Shown: in pieces, positions 45,907 through 55,827 of the stretch
Layout of the letters: every line of letters begins with the position of its first letter
Position numbering within the stretch: the first letter of the stretch is position 1
DNA from: Moniliella sp. 'wahieum'
Taxonomy: Eukaryota > Basidiomycota > Moniliellomycetes > Moniliellales > Moniliellaceae
Direction: 5' to 3'
NCBI GenBank assembly: GCA_003971905.1
Contig: RSEE01000043.1
Location: 372,001-436,000 of the forward strand
Length of the DNA: 64,000 bases
Translations under genes and position numbers: made by a program
Notes under the pieces: generated by a model
Told to the model about the DNA's origin: nothing
Seen by the model: only the letters and a program-made list of their open reading frames with translations
Databases searched by the model: none

Positions 45907-47588
45907 TGTCGTGATACCTTTTCACCAGGCAATCTTTGATGTCACAAGTAATTGTTTGGCATATACATATGCCCTTGGACGGGTATCTGGGCACTTTTCA
46001 CTGGCCCCACTCTTCTAAAAAGCGCATGCGGGCTCTAGGTGGTGTTCCGTGGTATCTCGGAGGAGGGTGCGGCCGCAGGTTGGAAATGATTTTTTCAACA
46101 TGTCATGACGAACCTACCCCTACGGCTATATAAGAAAACCAAGATGCGGCTGCCCACAAAGGCCTCTGTATATATGCCCGAGGAGTTCAAGACGAGCGCC
46201 AGCGTTTCGTGCTAGCGAAGTGGGAGTCCTGTGTTGGCAGGGTCATTGAACGGGTGTGCACATGAACCTGCATAGTACGCCTGCACAGGCTCTGTTCTTC
46301 TCTGGCTAGAGAACGTCACTTCTCTTCTCACAGTTTCTCTGGACGAGGCCCATCAACTGGATTTCACTGTCCTACAGAGGTGCTGTTTCTGTCTTCCCAT
46401 CTGTCGAAAACCCCCACTTCTCCACGCCTACCATCATCGGGTGCACACTCTCACAAACAGCATACCTTCCGCTCGGACAAGATCTCTAACAGCGCTATAC
46501 ATCCCGCAAACCTGCCAAGACCCGACAGAGTTACTTGGTTCCAACACGCTCCCTACCGCCACAAGGGCGCGAGTAGAGCACCAACATGGTTAAATACCCT
46601 CCTCTCTCGCAGCAACCTCACCACTTCCTTTTCTGTACTTCGTTAAAAGTGATTTTGTGGATGCCTATAAATACGTCCTCTTCCCACAAACCCCTGTCGG
46701 TCCCATTCTTACACAGCCCTATATGTACCGAAAGGAGAACCAAAATGCAAAAGAGATTGATGGAAGCAATATGTGTTGGTTGTGGACGGCAGTGTGTGTC
46801 AGCTGTACATCTGGCTCTCTTCTATGTCTGTGCCCAGTATTGCCCTCGTTTACCCACAACCAAATCCAGATTTTGGCTTCAAGCTGCCCACCTCTTCTCT
46901 CGTTCCTCTGGTTGCCAGGGCAATGGGGACGAACGGCAATTAAAATTATCGAGGTGGCAGTACCCGAGAGTTTTGTAGTACGGTATCTGGACGGGAGAAG
47001 CCATGTGCGAACGCTGGTCCATTGAAAGCATGTGAGCAACTAGTATAGCAGCGCAGGCAAGGCGTGGGGTATATGAGTGGTGAAGCAGTGATGTAGTGTG
47101 ACATGTGATGACATCACCAGGGGAGTGACGTAACGCATCTCATCCCAAGCCCACAATCAGTACTGAGACTAGTACGCAGGCCCCTGGCGGGGAGGAGCTA
47201 TTGCGGCAAGGCAGTGGGAGGGAAGTACGATGGTGAAGCGTGACATGTGACATGCGACACCTCGGGAAACCAGCACAGGGCCGTGTAAGCGCATGGGCGT
47301 AGTCGGCCATAGTTCGTTCTCATCACGTTTTTTTCCAATCACCCCGATCGAAACAAAGGGGGCAGGCGCGAGGGTTGCCAACGCACGCTGACGCGGCGAG
47401 CAACGCCGTTCCCTCAGCTGTTGCTCTGCGCAACGAAACCTCCAACGCTTCGGAGTGTCCAGCTCTAGCACATCACCGCTGGCCGCCCCACGCGCCTCCA
47501 GGTCTGCTGAACAAGCGATGCAGCGCCTTCCGCCCACCTGTCGATCTTCCCTCTCATACTTCCACCCGCCCAGGGGGACGACGAGACG
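45907..47588. other. Intergenic region upstream of the first CENPB-type gene
   Basis: 1.7 kb. The last 320 nt (from about 47275) align with the upstream region of the second CENPB-type gene. GTGACATGTGATGACATCAC at 47098-47117 and GTGACATGTGACATGCGACA at 47240-47259 are dispersed words. No gene recognised. Confidence 0.55.
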
Positions 47589-47615
47589 ATGAGCAACTCG
47601 GTCTATCCGCTCTAG
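47589..47615 (+). CDS. Eight-codon upstream reading frame in the first CENPB-type copy
   Basis: The ATG equals the internal ATG of the second copy (both GACGAGACGATGAGCAACTC). Here the frame stops after MSNSVYPL, 10 nt before the next usable ATG at 47626. It could act as a short upstream frame that lowers translation of this copy, or simply mark decay. Confidence 0.4.
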   Translation: MSNSVYPL

Positions 47616-47625
47616 ACACCAGCGG

Positions 47626-48726
47626 ATGTCAAAGACCGACAAGCCCAAGGGCAAAAAGCACAAGACCCCGATTGACGATGCGGTGCGACAACGTATCTGT
47701 CAGCATGCAATGCCACCCAGGATGAAGCAGAGGGATATTGCTGCACTCTTTTGTTTGGAACGGAGTACAGTGAGTAATCCTAAAGAACAAGGCAATATTG
47801 GCGATGCGAATCGAGGAGCCTTCCTTGATCGAGATCGCACGATTCGCCGCCCCATTCTCGAGGGTAAGCTGTTGGAGTTTGTGTACTGGATGGCATCGGA
47901 AGGCGCGCCGCCGCCGGACAATGACCTACTCCGCGCCAAGGCAACTGAGATTGACATGAGCCAGCGGGCGAGCCAACCACCAGGGGGGGACGCAAGTACC
48001 TCGGGCAACGATGCACTCACTGGCCCTTCTGACTATCCCTTTGTTCCTTCGGACACATGGCTTTCCTCATTCCGAGCGCGGCACCGTTTGATCAACCCCA
48101 CTCAGGCGTTGGCGCCAGATGAGCACAAGCTCGAATGGGAAGCGAACTACGAGCACGCATCCCCTCATGCCTGCTGCCAAGCGCCGGTCCTCCATCCGGG
48201 ACAACTCGGTTCCCATGAGGCCAAAATCCAGCATAGCGAATGTGCCCAACCCGCTGCAGTCGCACTCTACTCCACCTCGGCAGGGGCCCTCTCGTTAAGC
48301 GAGGCCGACTCCGCGTTGGCTGTACTGCTTCAATTTGTACGCGAACAGCCCGAGGACGTTTGTTCGCCTCAGCACCACTTTCTCATGGGGCATCTACAAG
48401 CCACTATTTCGCGCCTCGCTGCTGCTCAGAACGGGGGCGGACAGTCTCCTCCTCCCCCCAACCACGCGCAAGCCTCCCCACCTCATTATGCTCCCCAGAG
48501 TACCATACCTTGGGCCATTGGACATGGCTCCGGAATCTCACCTCATCACCAGAAATCGCCCTCTTCTATGCAAGAAAATGGGAGCTCAAAACGCACCGGG
48601 GACGATGTATCTCCTCATTTGGTCCCCGCACCAGCACCGGCAATGGCGTCCAACTCGTTTGCTGCTTCACACGAGTCTACGTCAAGGGATGTACCGGCTC
48701 CAACACTGCCCCCCCATTCATCCTAA
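47626..48726 (+). CDS. CENPB-type HTH DNA-binding protein, copy 1
   Basis: 366 codons open without interruption. The N-terminal helix-turn-helix of CENP-B_N type covers KKHKTPIDDAVRQRICQHAM and KQRDIAALFCLERSTVS (residues 8-50). The second, Tc5/CENPB-type HTH covers ILEGKLLEFVYWMASEGAPP with PDNDLLRAKATEIDMS, then WLSSFRARHRL (residues 70-155). The C-terminal half shares a block with copy 2 (EADSALAVLLQFVREQPEDV, PQHHFLMGHLQATISRLA). There is no DDE transposase domain, so this looks like a host DNA-binding protein of transposase ancestry. Compared with copy 2, the end of the first recognition helix is replaced: STVSKILKHKDRYL becomes STVSNPKEQGNIGD, by small compensating indels. The N-terminal exon is also missing. 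It may have changed specificity or be decaying. Confidence 0.7.
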   Translation: MSKTDKPKGKKHKTPIDDAVRQRICQHAMPPRMKQRDIAALFCLERSTVSNPKEQGNIGDANRGAFLDRDRTIRRPILEGKLLEFVYWMASEGAPPPDNDLLRAKATEIDMSQRASQPPGGDASTSGNDALTGPSDYPFVPSDTWLSSFRARHRLINPTQALAPDEHKLEWEANYEHASPHACCQAPVLHPGQLGSHEAKIQHSECAQPAAVALYSTSAGALSLSEADSALAVLLQFVREQPEDVCSPQHHFLMGHLQATISRLAAAQNGGGQSPPPPNHAQASPPHYAPQSTIPWAIGHGSGISPHHQKSPSSMQENGSSKRTGDDVSPHLVPAPAPAMASNSFAASHESTSRDVPAPTLPPHSS

Positions 48727-50644
48727 ATATGTTAGTTCTACTCCTGCCTGCTTCGTAGGATGTTTTTATAGGGGTGCCAAGGGTCTGGCTTTGGACGGCA
48801 TGCCATCAGGATGGCCGAACAGCAATGTTAGAGAGTGGTGGGCAGGATGAACAGACCGGGGCGGGTTACCGGTTACCCTGGTACCCGGTTATGGAGGGCC
48901 AAAGACCCCGCAAAGAAAGGCATGAACCAGATTGAAATTTGAAACGGAGACGTGCATGCCTTCGCGTGATGAGCTTGGGCTTCGGACACCATCAATTTGA
49001 CACCACCTCACTTTGTCTTCACCACACCCGCTTCACTTATTTTCCCCCTCCCTTTTCAGGGCAATTCAACTCACAACCAACCTCAGCAACTTGGATATGA
49101 GTGGCAGAGTCCGTGCCGGATCAATCGCGTGTGTGTTGCCCTCACCATCTCTTCAAGTTTCAGGCCCCACACACAGTTATATTGTGGAGAAACGCGTCGC
49201 CTTCAGAGACAAATGTATACTCTTCTGAATACTCAGTGCGCCCCTCTGTTCTTGTTTACTTGAAGCTTGAAGCTTGAAGCTTGACGGGCCTGAGCCTGAC
49301 GGGTCACACACATACCCACCGGCTGTGCGTATGACTCTGTTCTAGATCTTCCTTGAAGCTTGAAGCTTGAAGCTTGAAGCTCTTGAAGCTCGAAGCTTCA
49401 ATAGCTTGACCAGCTTGACCGGTTGACGATCACTAACGCAGGTAATGAGGTCATGGGGGGGGGATAGTTCAGAAAGCCTCTAACGATATTGCCACTGACG
49501 CTGCCGACATGGCGGACACGTGTCTTTAGCTTGAACGTATCCCCTTGTGTTACCTTCCTGGGGAAGGATCCTGTAACAAAAGGACGCCAGTGTCGTCACT
49601 GACATGCTTTCGAAGACCAACACGACGGGCCTATCCATGCTTTCGGGCCTTTAACGCATAACGTGCTGGGATGTGGGAGGCTCTCTGTGAAGCATGTGAA
49701 GGGCGGAAGAGTAATAGAAGCAATCTTACTCGCATCCAGTCAAATTGCATCGGTGCGGCAGTGGGGGCTGACACAGTCAGTGACTAGTGATGTGACATGG
49801 CGATGATTGGATTACATTTCTTCTCTAGAGACAAGAAGCGCGACACGGACACTAGGTCACTGCCCTGTCACATGTCACATGTCATCACGCCTGCGCCTTG
49901 GTTTTCCTGGGTTTGCTTTTCCTTCTGCGGCGTCTCTGGACGACTGACGACGCACTGAGTACTGACACCGCCTCCCCTCGATAGTTGGTAATCGGTACCA
50001 TGTAACACTCCGTGCTCGTGATCAGCTCGCTAGCTCTTTCCCCCAGTCGTGGCCATCTGAGTACTGAGTGCGGCTCGTTGGTCACGCCTCACGGCGCAAG
50101 TTCAGCAGCAGCTCAAGGAGCCAGTCCATAAGCACACTGTAGCCCATCGCTAGAGAGCAAGTGTGCGCAGGAGGAGACACTGGGGAGAAGGATGGCGGGC
50201 GGCGGGCGAGAAGGACGGCGGTAGCAAGCGTGGCAAGCGAGTTCGAGACGACGATCCGCCGTCGGGAGCCAATGGAGCAGCCCGGCCAAGGCGAAAAACG
50301 GGAACCCAGGATCCAAGTGGGCCAACACCCGCGCTGGGCTGCCGGCGAATGCAAGTGATGCTGGTGGCTGATGCTGGTGACACGCATGCTGTGCGCTGGT
50401 GGCGGCCGCTGCGGTAGACAGTGGCGCTGTGCGGCGGTGATCAAGCCGTGACACAGCTTCGGCGTGCAGCGTGGGGGCAGTGTAGCGCCATGCGCGTAGT
50501 TGGCCACCATCATTCGTTCCCATCACGTTCTTTCAAATCACTCCAATCGAAATAGAAGCAGCAGGCCCGCAGACGCGACCAGCCAGCCAGCCATCCATCT
50601 GCCTGTCGCTCTGTCCAACCATCCAACGCGCCGACGCGCCCTCC
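48727..50644. other. Intergenic region between the CENPB-type copies
   Basis: 1.9 kb. The first 230 nt align with the 3' flank of copy 2. The rest is repeat-rich: AAGCTTGAAGC arrays, GTGATGTGACATGG at 49788, TCACATGTCACATGTCATCAC at 49867-49887 and TGAGTACTGAGTGC at 50058. From about 50470 it aligns with the copy 1 promoter. Confidence 0.6.
49258..49425. repeat. AAGCTTGAAGCTTGAAGC repeat arrays
   Basis: Two arrays (49258-49283 and 49352-49425) of a 9-nt unit CTTGAAGCT in three or four copies each, decaying into GAGCCTGACGGG and GCTTGACCA words. The same unit in reverse is at 5284-5335. Confidence 0.85.
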
Positions 50645-52359
50645 ATGTCTGCCGACCAAGTGGAGGCAACGCACTCCGCTCCCCCTCCCCAGCGCCCGCG
50701 CCCCCATTTACGGTCGTGCCGGAGCCGACGTCCTCGTCTGGCCGGTGTCCGATCCCGCACCCGCGTCTGTGCACGGCAGCTCTGACATTCCTACATTAGC
50801 CGCTGTCCCGACTTCCACCCCAGAGGTGGATCCTTCCATTTTGCGACCCGTATCAGCCCCAGAGCCAGGTACGAAAGTAACGCCCAAACCAGATCCGGTC
50901 CCTGTGCCTGAAGCGGTGCTAGTACCAGAGCCAACATCTGCCGTAGGAGCAGGTGCTGTTAGCACTGAGCCTCCCTCGGTTCGTGGTGTCGTTCCAAATG
51001 CCATGCCATCCACCCTATGTATGCCACCTCACCTGGCCATGAAGTATGTGTCGCTCGCGTTCCTTTGCCCAACACTAACCGGTCACAGCCGGGCTACGCG
51101 CCACTTCCGGGTTTTGGCTTAGATCTAAGTGCGTCGCACCCCACAGCCCATTCCCATCTACACACCCCCACACACGTTTCCACCCCTCCACAGGGGTACG
51201 ACGAGACGATGAGCAACTCGGTTATATCGGGCCCAGACACAAGTATGATGTCAAAGACTGGTAAGCCCAAAAGCAAAAAACACAAGACGCGGATTGACGA
51301 CGCAGACCGACAACGAATCTGCCAGCATGCGGTGGCCAACCCTGGAATGAAGCAAGGGGATATTGCTGCGCTCTTTTGTTTGGAGCGGAGCACAGTGAGC
51401 AAAATCCTTAAACACAAGGACCGGTACTTGACGATGCAGGTTGACGAAACCTTCCTTGATCGGAACCGGACGATCCGCCGCCCCGCTCTCGAGAGTAAGC
51501 TGTTGGAATACGTGCGTTCGATGGCGTCGGAAGGCGTCCCTCCACCGGACAATGACCAACTTCGCGCCAAAGCGACTGAGATTGACATGAGCCAGCGGGC
51601 AAGCCAACCGCCCGAGGGGGACGCAAGTACCTCGGGTAGCCATGTACTCGCTGGCTCTCCTGACCCTTCCTTTGTTCCTTCGGACAAATGGCTTTCCTCA
51701 TTTCGAGCGCGGCACCGCTTGCACAACCCCGCTCCATCGTCAGACTCGAGTGAGAGCAAAAGTCCACTGGGAAGCGAGCTGCGAGCGCGCATGCACACAT
51801 GCCTCCTGCCAAGCGCAGTCTGGCAGTTGGAACTATCCCAGTCCCCTGTGCCCGGGGCCCACATGCCCCCTATGGTTCACCCACCGCAGTGGCACTCCAC
51901 CCCACCTCCCCAGGGGCCCGTCTCGCTCCACACGAGGCCGACACAGCCTTGTCTACCTTACTTCAGTTCTTACGGGAACAGCCAGAGGGGATTTGTTCGC
52001 CCCAGCATCACTTTATGTTGGGGCACCTGCAAGCCACCATTTCGCGCCTTGCTATGGCCCGGAACGGACCCGCTCCTCGGCAGGCACCGGCGCAGGGGCC
52101 CATGACCTCACACTATACTTCCGCGGGCACCCCTCCAGTGGGCGGTGGACATGGGTTTGTTTCCTCCTCCCTCAAGTCTTGCCTGGTATCACGCCAGAGA
52201 ACAGGACGTCAAAACGCGGCGGGCTCGATTCCTCCGCCTCGCCGGCGCCAGCCTACAGCAGCGCTTGCAGCAGCGCCCACATCTGCGGCTGCTTCGGTTG
52301 AGACCACGCGGGATGTGCCTCCTCCGCCGGAGCCAACGTCGCATCCTCGCTCGCCCTAA
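50645..52359 (+). CDS. CENPB-type HTH DNA-binding protein, copy 2
   Basis: The fuller member of the pair. A first exon from the ATG at 50645 (MSADQVEATHSAPP) encodes a Pro/Val/Glu-rich leader. A 45-nt intron (51044-51088, GTATGT, CACTAAC branch, CACAG) joins YATSPGHE to PGYAPLPGFGLDL. Then come MSNSVISGPDTSMMSKTGKP and the CENP-B_N HTH: KKHKTRIDDADRQRICQHAV, ANPGMKQGDIAALFCLERST, VSKILKHKDRYL. The Tc5/CENPB HTH follows: LESKLLEYVRSMASEGVPPP, DNDQLRAKATEIDMS and SDKWLSSFRARHRL. The C-terminal block (EADTALSTLLQFLREQPEGI, PQHHFMLGHLQATISRLA) is shared with copy 1; the tail is Pro/Ala-rich. No DDE domain. A frame change lies at about 51790. Likely a nuclear sequence-specific DNA-binding protein; targets unknown. 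The start could also be the ATG at 51210. Confidence 0.78.
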
Positions 52360-52808
52360 AGTCGCTAGATTTGCTCCTGTCTGGTGGATGGGGTGCTCTC
52401 TATGCATGCTATGGGCTAGAAGGCGGTTCGGCGACGTGTGGGGTGGCCCTGGTTTGGTCGCATAGGAGTGGGGCGGTGGGCGGGCAGAAAACGACTTGGC
52501 CAAAGTGCAATTTGAAAGTGGAAATGGCGACGCGTGCTCCCAGGTGGGGCTGTTGCATGTGGCGTGTTTCATGCGACACGTGGCCTGCGACTAGGGACGG
52601 CCACGCGGGGAGTGCATTAGCTAAGCGGGGGCCCGTGCACTCGGAGTACTAGCACGGTCGCAGAACATAATGGCCCCTGTCAGCGTCTGGCTCGCCCTAG
52701 AGCCTCGACGAGACGATAAGCTGGCAAGCGTCGCCAGTGCAGAATACGCGAGCAAGTATGAGTGCGATCGGTGGAACTTCCGCTAATAAAAAGAGTGGTA
52801 AAAAAGAT
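52360..52808. other. 3' flank of CENPB-type copy 2
   Basis: No gene recognised. It contains the distal part of the duplicated unit and GCATGTGGCGTGTTTCATGCGACACGTGG inverted words at about 52555-52583. Confidence 0.55.
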
Positions 52809-52893
52809 CTCTCCGACGGGAATCGAACCCGGGTCTCGTCCGAACGCCCAAGTATATGACAGGGACGTGTCATAGCCACTAAACTATCGGAGA
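52809..52893 (-). tRNA. tRNA-Asp(GTC) with intron
   Basis: The acceptor TCTCCGA pairs with TCGGAGA with G as discriminator. The D-arm is GTTTAGTGGCTATGAC. Anticodon stem CGTCC/GGACG encloses CTGTCAT with anticodon GTC. About 15 nt (TACTTGGGCGTTC region) after the anticodon form the intron. The T-arm is CCGGGTTCGATTCCCG and a TTTTTT terminator follows. The length of 85 nt fits a 72-nt tRNA plus intron. Confidence 0.93.
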
Positions 52894-53453
52894 TCTATGC
52901 TACAGTAAGAGTGCAAATGCTGTCGTCTTAACTCCACATCGTCGTCGTCACACGCACCCAACTAACTGCACCCAACTGTAGGGGATGAGAAACGTCGTCG
53001 TAGTTCTGTCACCCCATGCTGATGATGCCTTTGGCGTATAATGAGGGCCAATCAGCTCTCTCCAACAGAGACGATGGGATGGTTGCACGTCTCCACTTTC
53101 GCCTTCGCCGGGGTATGTGGTAGGCCAACAAGGACGATGAGCAGAGACTAACATCTGGTTAAAGGCTACTTCCTTGTGCTTCCGTGGTATATGCTGCAGA
53201 AGATATATGAAAGAGAGATACTATGAAGATGTACGCTGCGATTCTGTGGGTTCGTATGTAGAGTGCATTCACATGTCCGGTGTGCATTCTCATGGTAATC
53301 AAAGATCCGTAGGCCAACGCGCCACAGGGCGTCGGGCTTTAGTGTCGTGCAATCACACGGCAGAGATGGGCACAAAAATATGGATGAGACTTGAGTTCAA
53401 GCTGGAGTATTACTGAGAGGACTGAGACTTTGCAGGCGGTACACACTTTCCAA
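52894..53453. other. Intergenic region
   Basis: Between tRNA-Asp and the 3' end of the acyl-CoA dehydrogenase gene. No gene recognised. Confidence 0.55.
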
Positions 53454-55082
53454 TTACATTTTGTGTGTCTTTGGCATAAACCGCAGTGCTTGACGTACAC
53501 CCAAGTCGCGAAGAATTTCCTCTGTGCCACCAAGGATAGCGTCAAACTTGGTCCCCATCTGCGCTGCCGAGACAAGCGCGCCCAGCCCTGTCTTGGTCAA
53601 GCCACGGCCTCCAAAGAGGTTAATGGCCTCGTTCGCCGTTTTGGTTGAGATCTCTCGGTTGCCCATGACTTGAGCAGGGCCTGTGGCCGGCAAGGTACTT
53701 GGACTGTTCCTTGTAGCTCATTTGGTTCATCTGGAACGTGACCGCCTCCAGCCAGGCTTGCGCAGCTTCGCACTCGGACATCATCGCACCCAGTTTTTGC
53801 CGCACCACCGCCTGCGATGTCAGCGGTTTTCCGAAAGCCTTGCGCTGCGAGGCCCAAGTAATGCTCTCTTCAAGCATCAGTCGGGCTCCACGAATCGTAC
53901 CGCAGAACATGACCCAGCGCTCATGGTTAAAGTTTGAGAGAATGACCATGATGCCCATTCCTCCTCGCCAACCAAGTACTTGGCGGGGAACATGCACATC
54001 GTCAAACGTGACAAATGCTGTGCCCGCTGTGTGGAGTACTGAGTCTTGATTTGCTTGGTTTCAACCCCCTCAATGCGAGGAATGCAGATAACGCCAAAGC
54101 CGCCTCCTCTCCTCCTCATCAATAAGCTTGACAAGGGTGGTAAAGTAATCAGCAAAGTGGCCATTGGAATCCACTAACTCGTCCAAAAAACACACGGTCA
54201 GTTTGCATCCCCTTTTTTCGGCACACAGAGCGGACATACCTTTTTGGTACCGTTGACAATGTACGACCCGTCTTTTTGCTTCCTGGCGGTGGTACGGATT
54301 CCCATCACGTCCGACCCGGCAAACGCTTCGGTCACAGCAAGGGCGATGAACTTGTCGCCGGCCAAAACAGATTCAATAATCTCCTTCTGCAGATCCGGCG
54401 AGCCAAAGTTGACAATGGGGGGCAGACCAATCACCATCCCGCCCTGCAGACCGTCCATCCAACCACGGACACCTGAGCGTGCCAGCTCTTGGGTGATGAT
54501 CAACTCGTGGAAATAATCAAACTCCTCCGGCTTGATATCAGCAAAGAGTTTGCGGCCCTTAGCACTTGCCCGGTCCCATGCGCATCGCATTGATGCCACG
54601 GGCACCCATGTCCTTGACGAGGTCAATGGGCGGCCGCTTGCCGTTAGCTTCACATTCCCGAGCGACTTCAATCACATTGGCTTCGATGTAAGCGCGGATC
54701 TCGCGTTGAAGGCGGTAGTGAGACTCTTTGAAGTAAGGTCTTGAATACGGGGTGCAGCCATGTAGGCTCGGCAAAGGGGACGGGCGAAACGGCGCCAAGG
54801 GCTTTCGCCTTCACACTCGGCTCCTCGTCGACATCTTTCCAACAATCAATCGCTTGGCCATGGGCTTGTCGAGATGTCGCGGCGATGCAGACCAAAGAAG
54901 GTCTCCGTCGCATCGTCACCCGCAATGTCCTGGGAGTAGAAGACACTCTCTCCACCCGGGTGAAGCTCGGCGAACTTGCTGACATTGTAGATGGTCGAAT
55001 CAATAATGATCCAGGTGTCGCCGGGCTTGTTGTGGGCAGCGACCTGCTCGCGGGTGTACTCTTTGAATTCGGCGGGGGGCAT
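53454..55082 (-). CDS. Cytochrome b5 - acyl-CoA dehydrogenase fusion
   Basis: A flavoprotein of about 520 residues. From the ATG at 55082 (MPPAEFKEYTREQVAAHNKP) residues 1-80 form a cytochrome b5 domain with haem ligands in FAELHPGGESVF and TETFFGLHRRD. The acyl-CoA dehydrogenase part follows: ESHYRLQREIRAYIEANVIE, then ELIITQELARSGVRGWMDGL, FIALAVTEAFAGSDVMGIRT (the flavin/substrate loop), KQKDGSYIVNGTKK, and after a 66-nt intron (54174-54239, GTATGT...GTTAG) W-I and NGHFADYFTT. C-terminal blocks are MFCGTIRGARLMLEESITWA, QRKAFGKPLTSQAVVRQKLG, EAINLFGGRGLTKTGLGALV and ILGGTEEILRDLGVRQALR. Such b5-ACAD fusions are known in fungi and are thought to act in fatty-acid oxidation with the b5 unit passing electrons; substrate is unknown. 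Frame changes occur near 54900, 54165, 54020 and 53690. Confidence 0.9.
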
Positions 55083-55827
55083 GGCAGAGTGGATGGGAAG
55101 GGAAGGTGGTGGGGGCGGGCAGGAGGAGGAAGCGCGGAGGAGCTTTGTAATGATTAGCCGCAGGCCGGAGGCGCCGATAGGCCAGAGACAGACCTGATGC
55201 CTGTCGGGGCTGACGCCTCCCATTCAGAGCCTGCTTCCGGTAGCAAAAAGCCGGCGGAGCCGGGCGGCAGCAAAGCAGCGCACAGCCGGTGGTTCCTGTG
55301 AGCCGCAAGCCCTGGTGAGACACGATGCCCGCTCCCTTTCACGCGTCCCGCAGGGATCTTGCAATTGTAATGACGTACACAGCCAATGCGGACACCAATC
55401 GGCATTTCAAATTTCATGCATAGACGGTTGAACGTTGACGCGGGACGCGTGACGCGTTGAGCGACGCTTGACACTTTGAAAGTCAATCGAAACAGGGTTG
55501 TGTTAAACGACACCAGGTAGCTACACTGGCTCTGTGCTTGCCTGCTGCGGCTTCGCCTTCCTAGGGTTGGGCACGCCAGTCTCACCCTCCAGCTCGGCAC
55601 TGCCCGCGACTGGCGGCTGCGCTAGGGTTGGTGCCCCCTCTGCCTCGGTGCATACCGATGCTGGCCGTGCGGCTGGCGGTGCCGTTGGCGGACCACCACA
55701 CACAAAGGTTAGTACCGCTCACCCCGAGACGCCGGTACCACCACCATGGCCAGGGAGCACATGAACTTGCTCCCTTGCTGGTGCTCCGCTTCGAGCATAC
55801 AGCTGACCCCGTGTCAGGTCTTTTGAC
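55083..55827. promoter_or_regulatory. Divergent upstream region of ACAD and ubiquitin-eL40 genes
   Basis: 745 nt between two divergent starts. It includes GGTTGAACGTTGACGCGGGA and GACGCGTGACGCGTTGAGCG words at 55428-55466. A Ser/Pro-rich open frame at 55534-55764 (+) has no domain and is not called. Confidence 0.5.

Larger units (their letters stand above)
47275..52540 (+). repeat. Segmental tandem duplication carrying the CENPB-type genes
   Basis: Unit 1 (about 47275-48960) and unit 2 (about 50465-52540) align through the promoter (CGTTCTCATCACG vs CGTTCCCATCACG, AATCACCCCGATCGAAA vs AATCACTCCAATCGAAA), the coding region and the 3' flank (CTACTCCTGCCTG vs TTGCTCCTGTCTG). Divergence is substantial, so the duplication is not recent. 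Boundaries are approximate. Confidence 0.75.

Noticed and set aside
47626-52359. CENPB-type pair as an intact pogo-like DNA transposon
   Set aside because: No DDE domain, terminal inverted repeats or TA target duplication could be found around either gene.
55534-55764. 76-codon Ser/Pro-rich frame upstream of ubiquitin-eL40
   Set aside because: It has no domain, competes with an equally open opposite strand, and the ubiquitin start MQIFV at 55828 needs no upstream exon.
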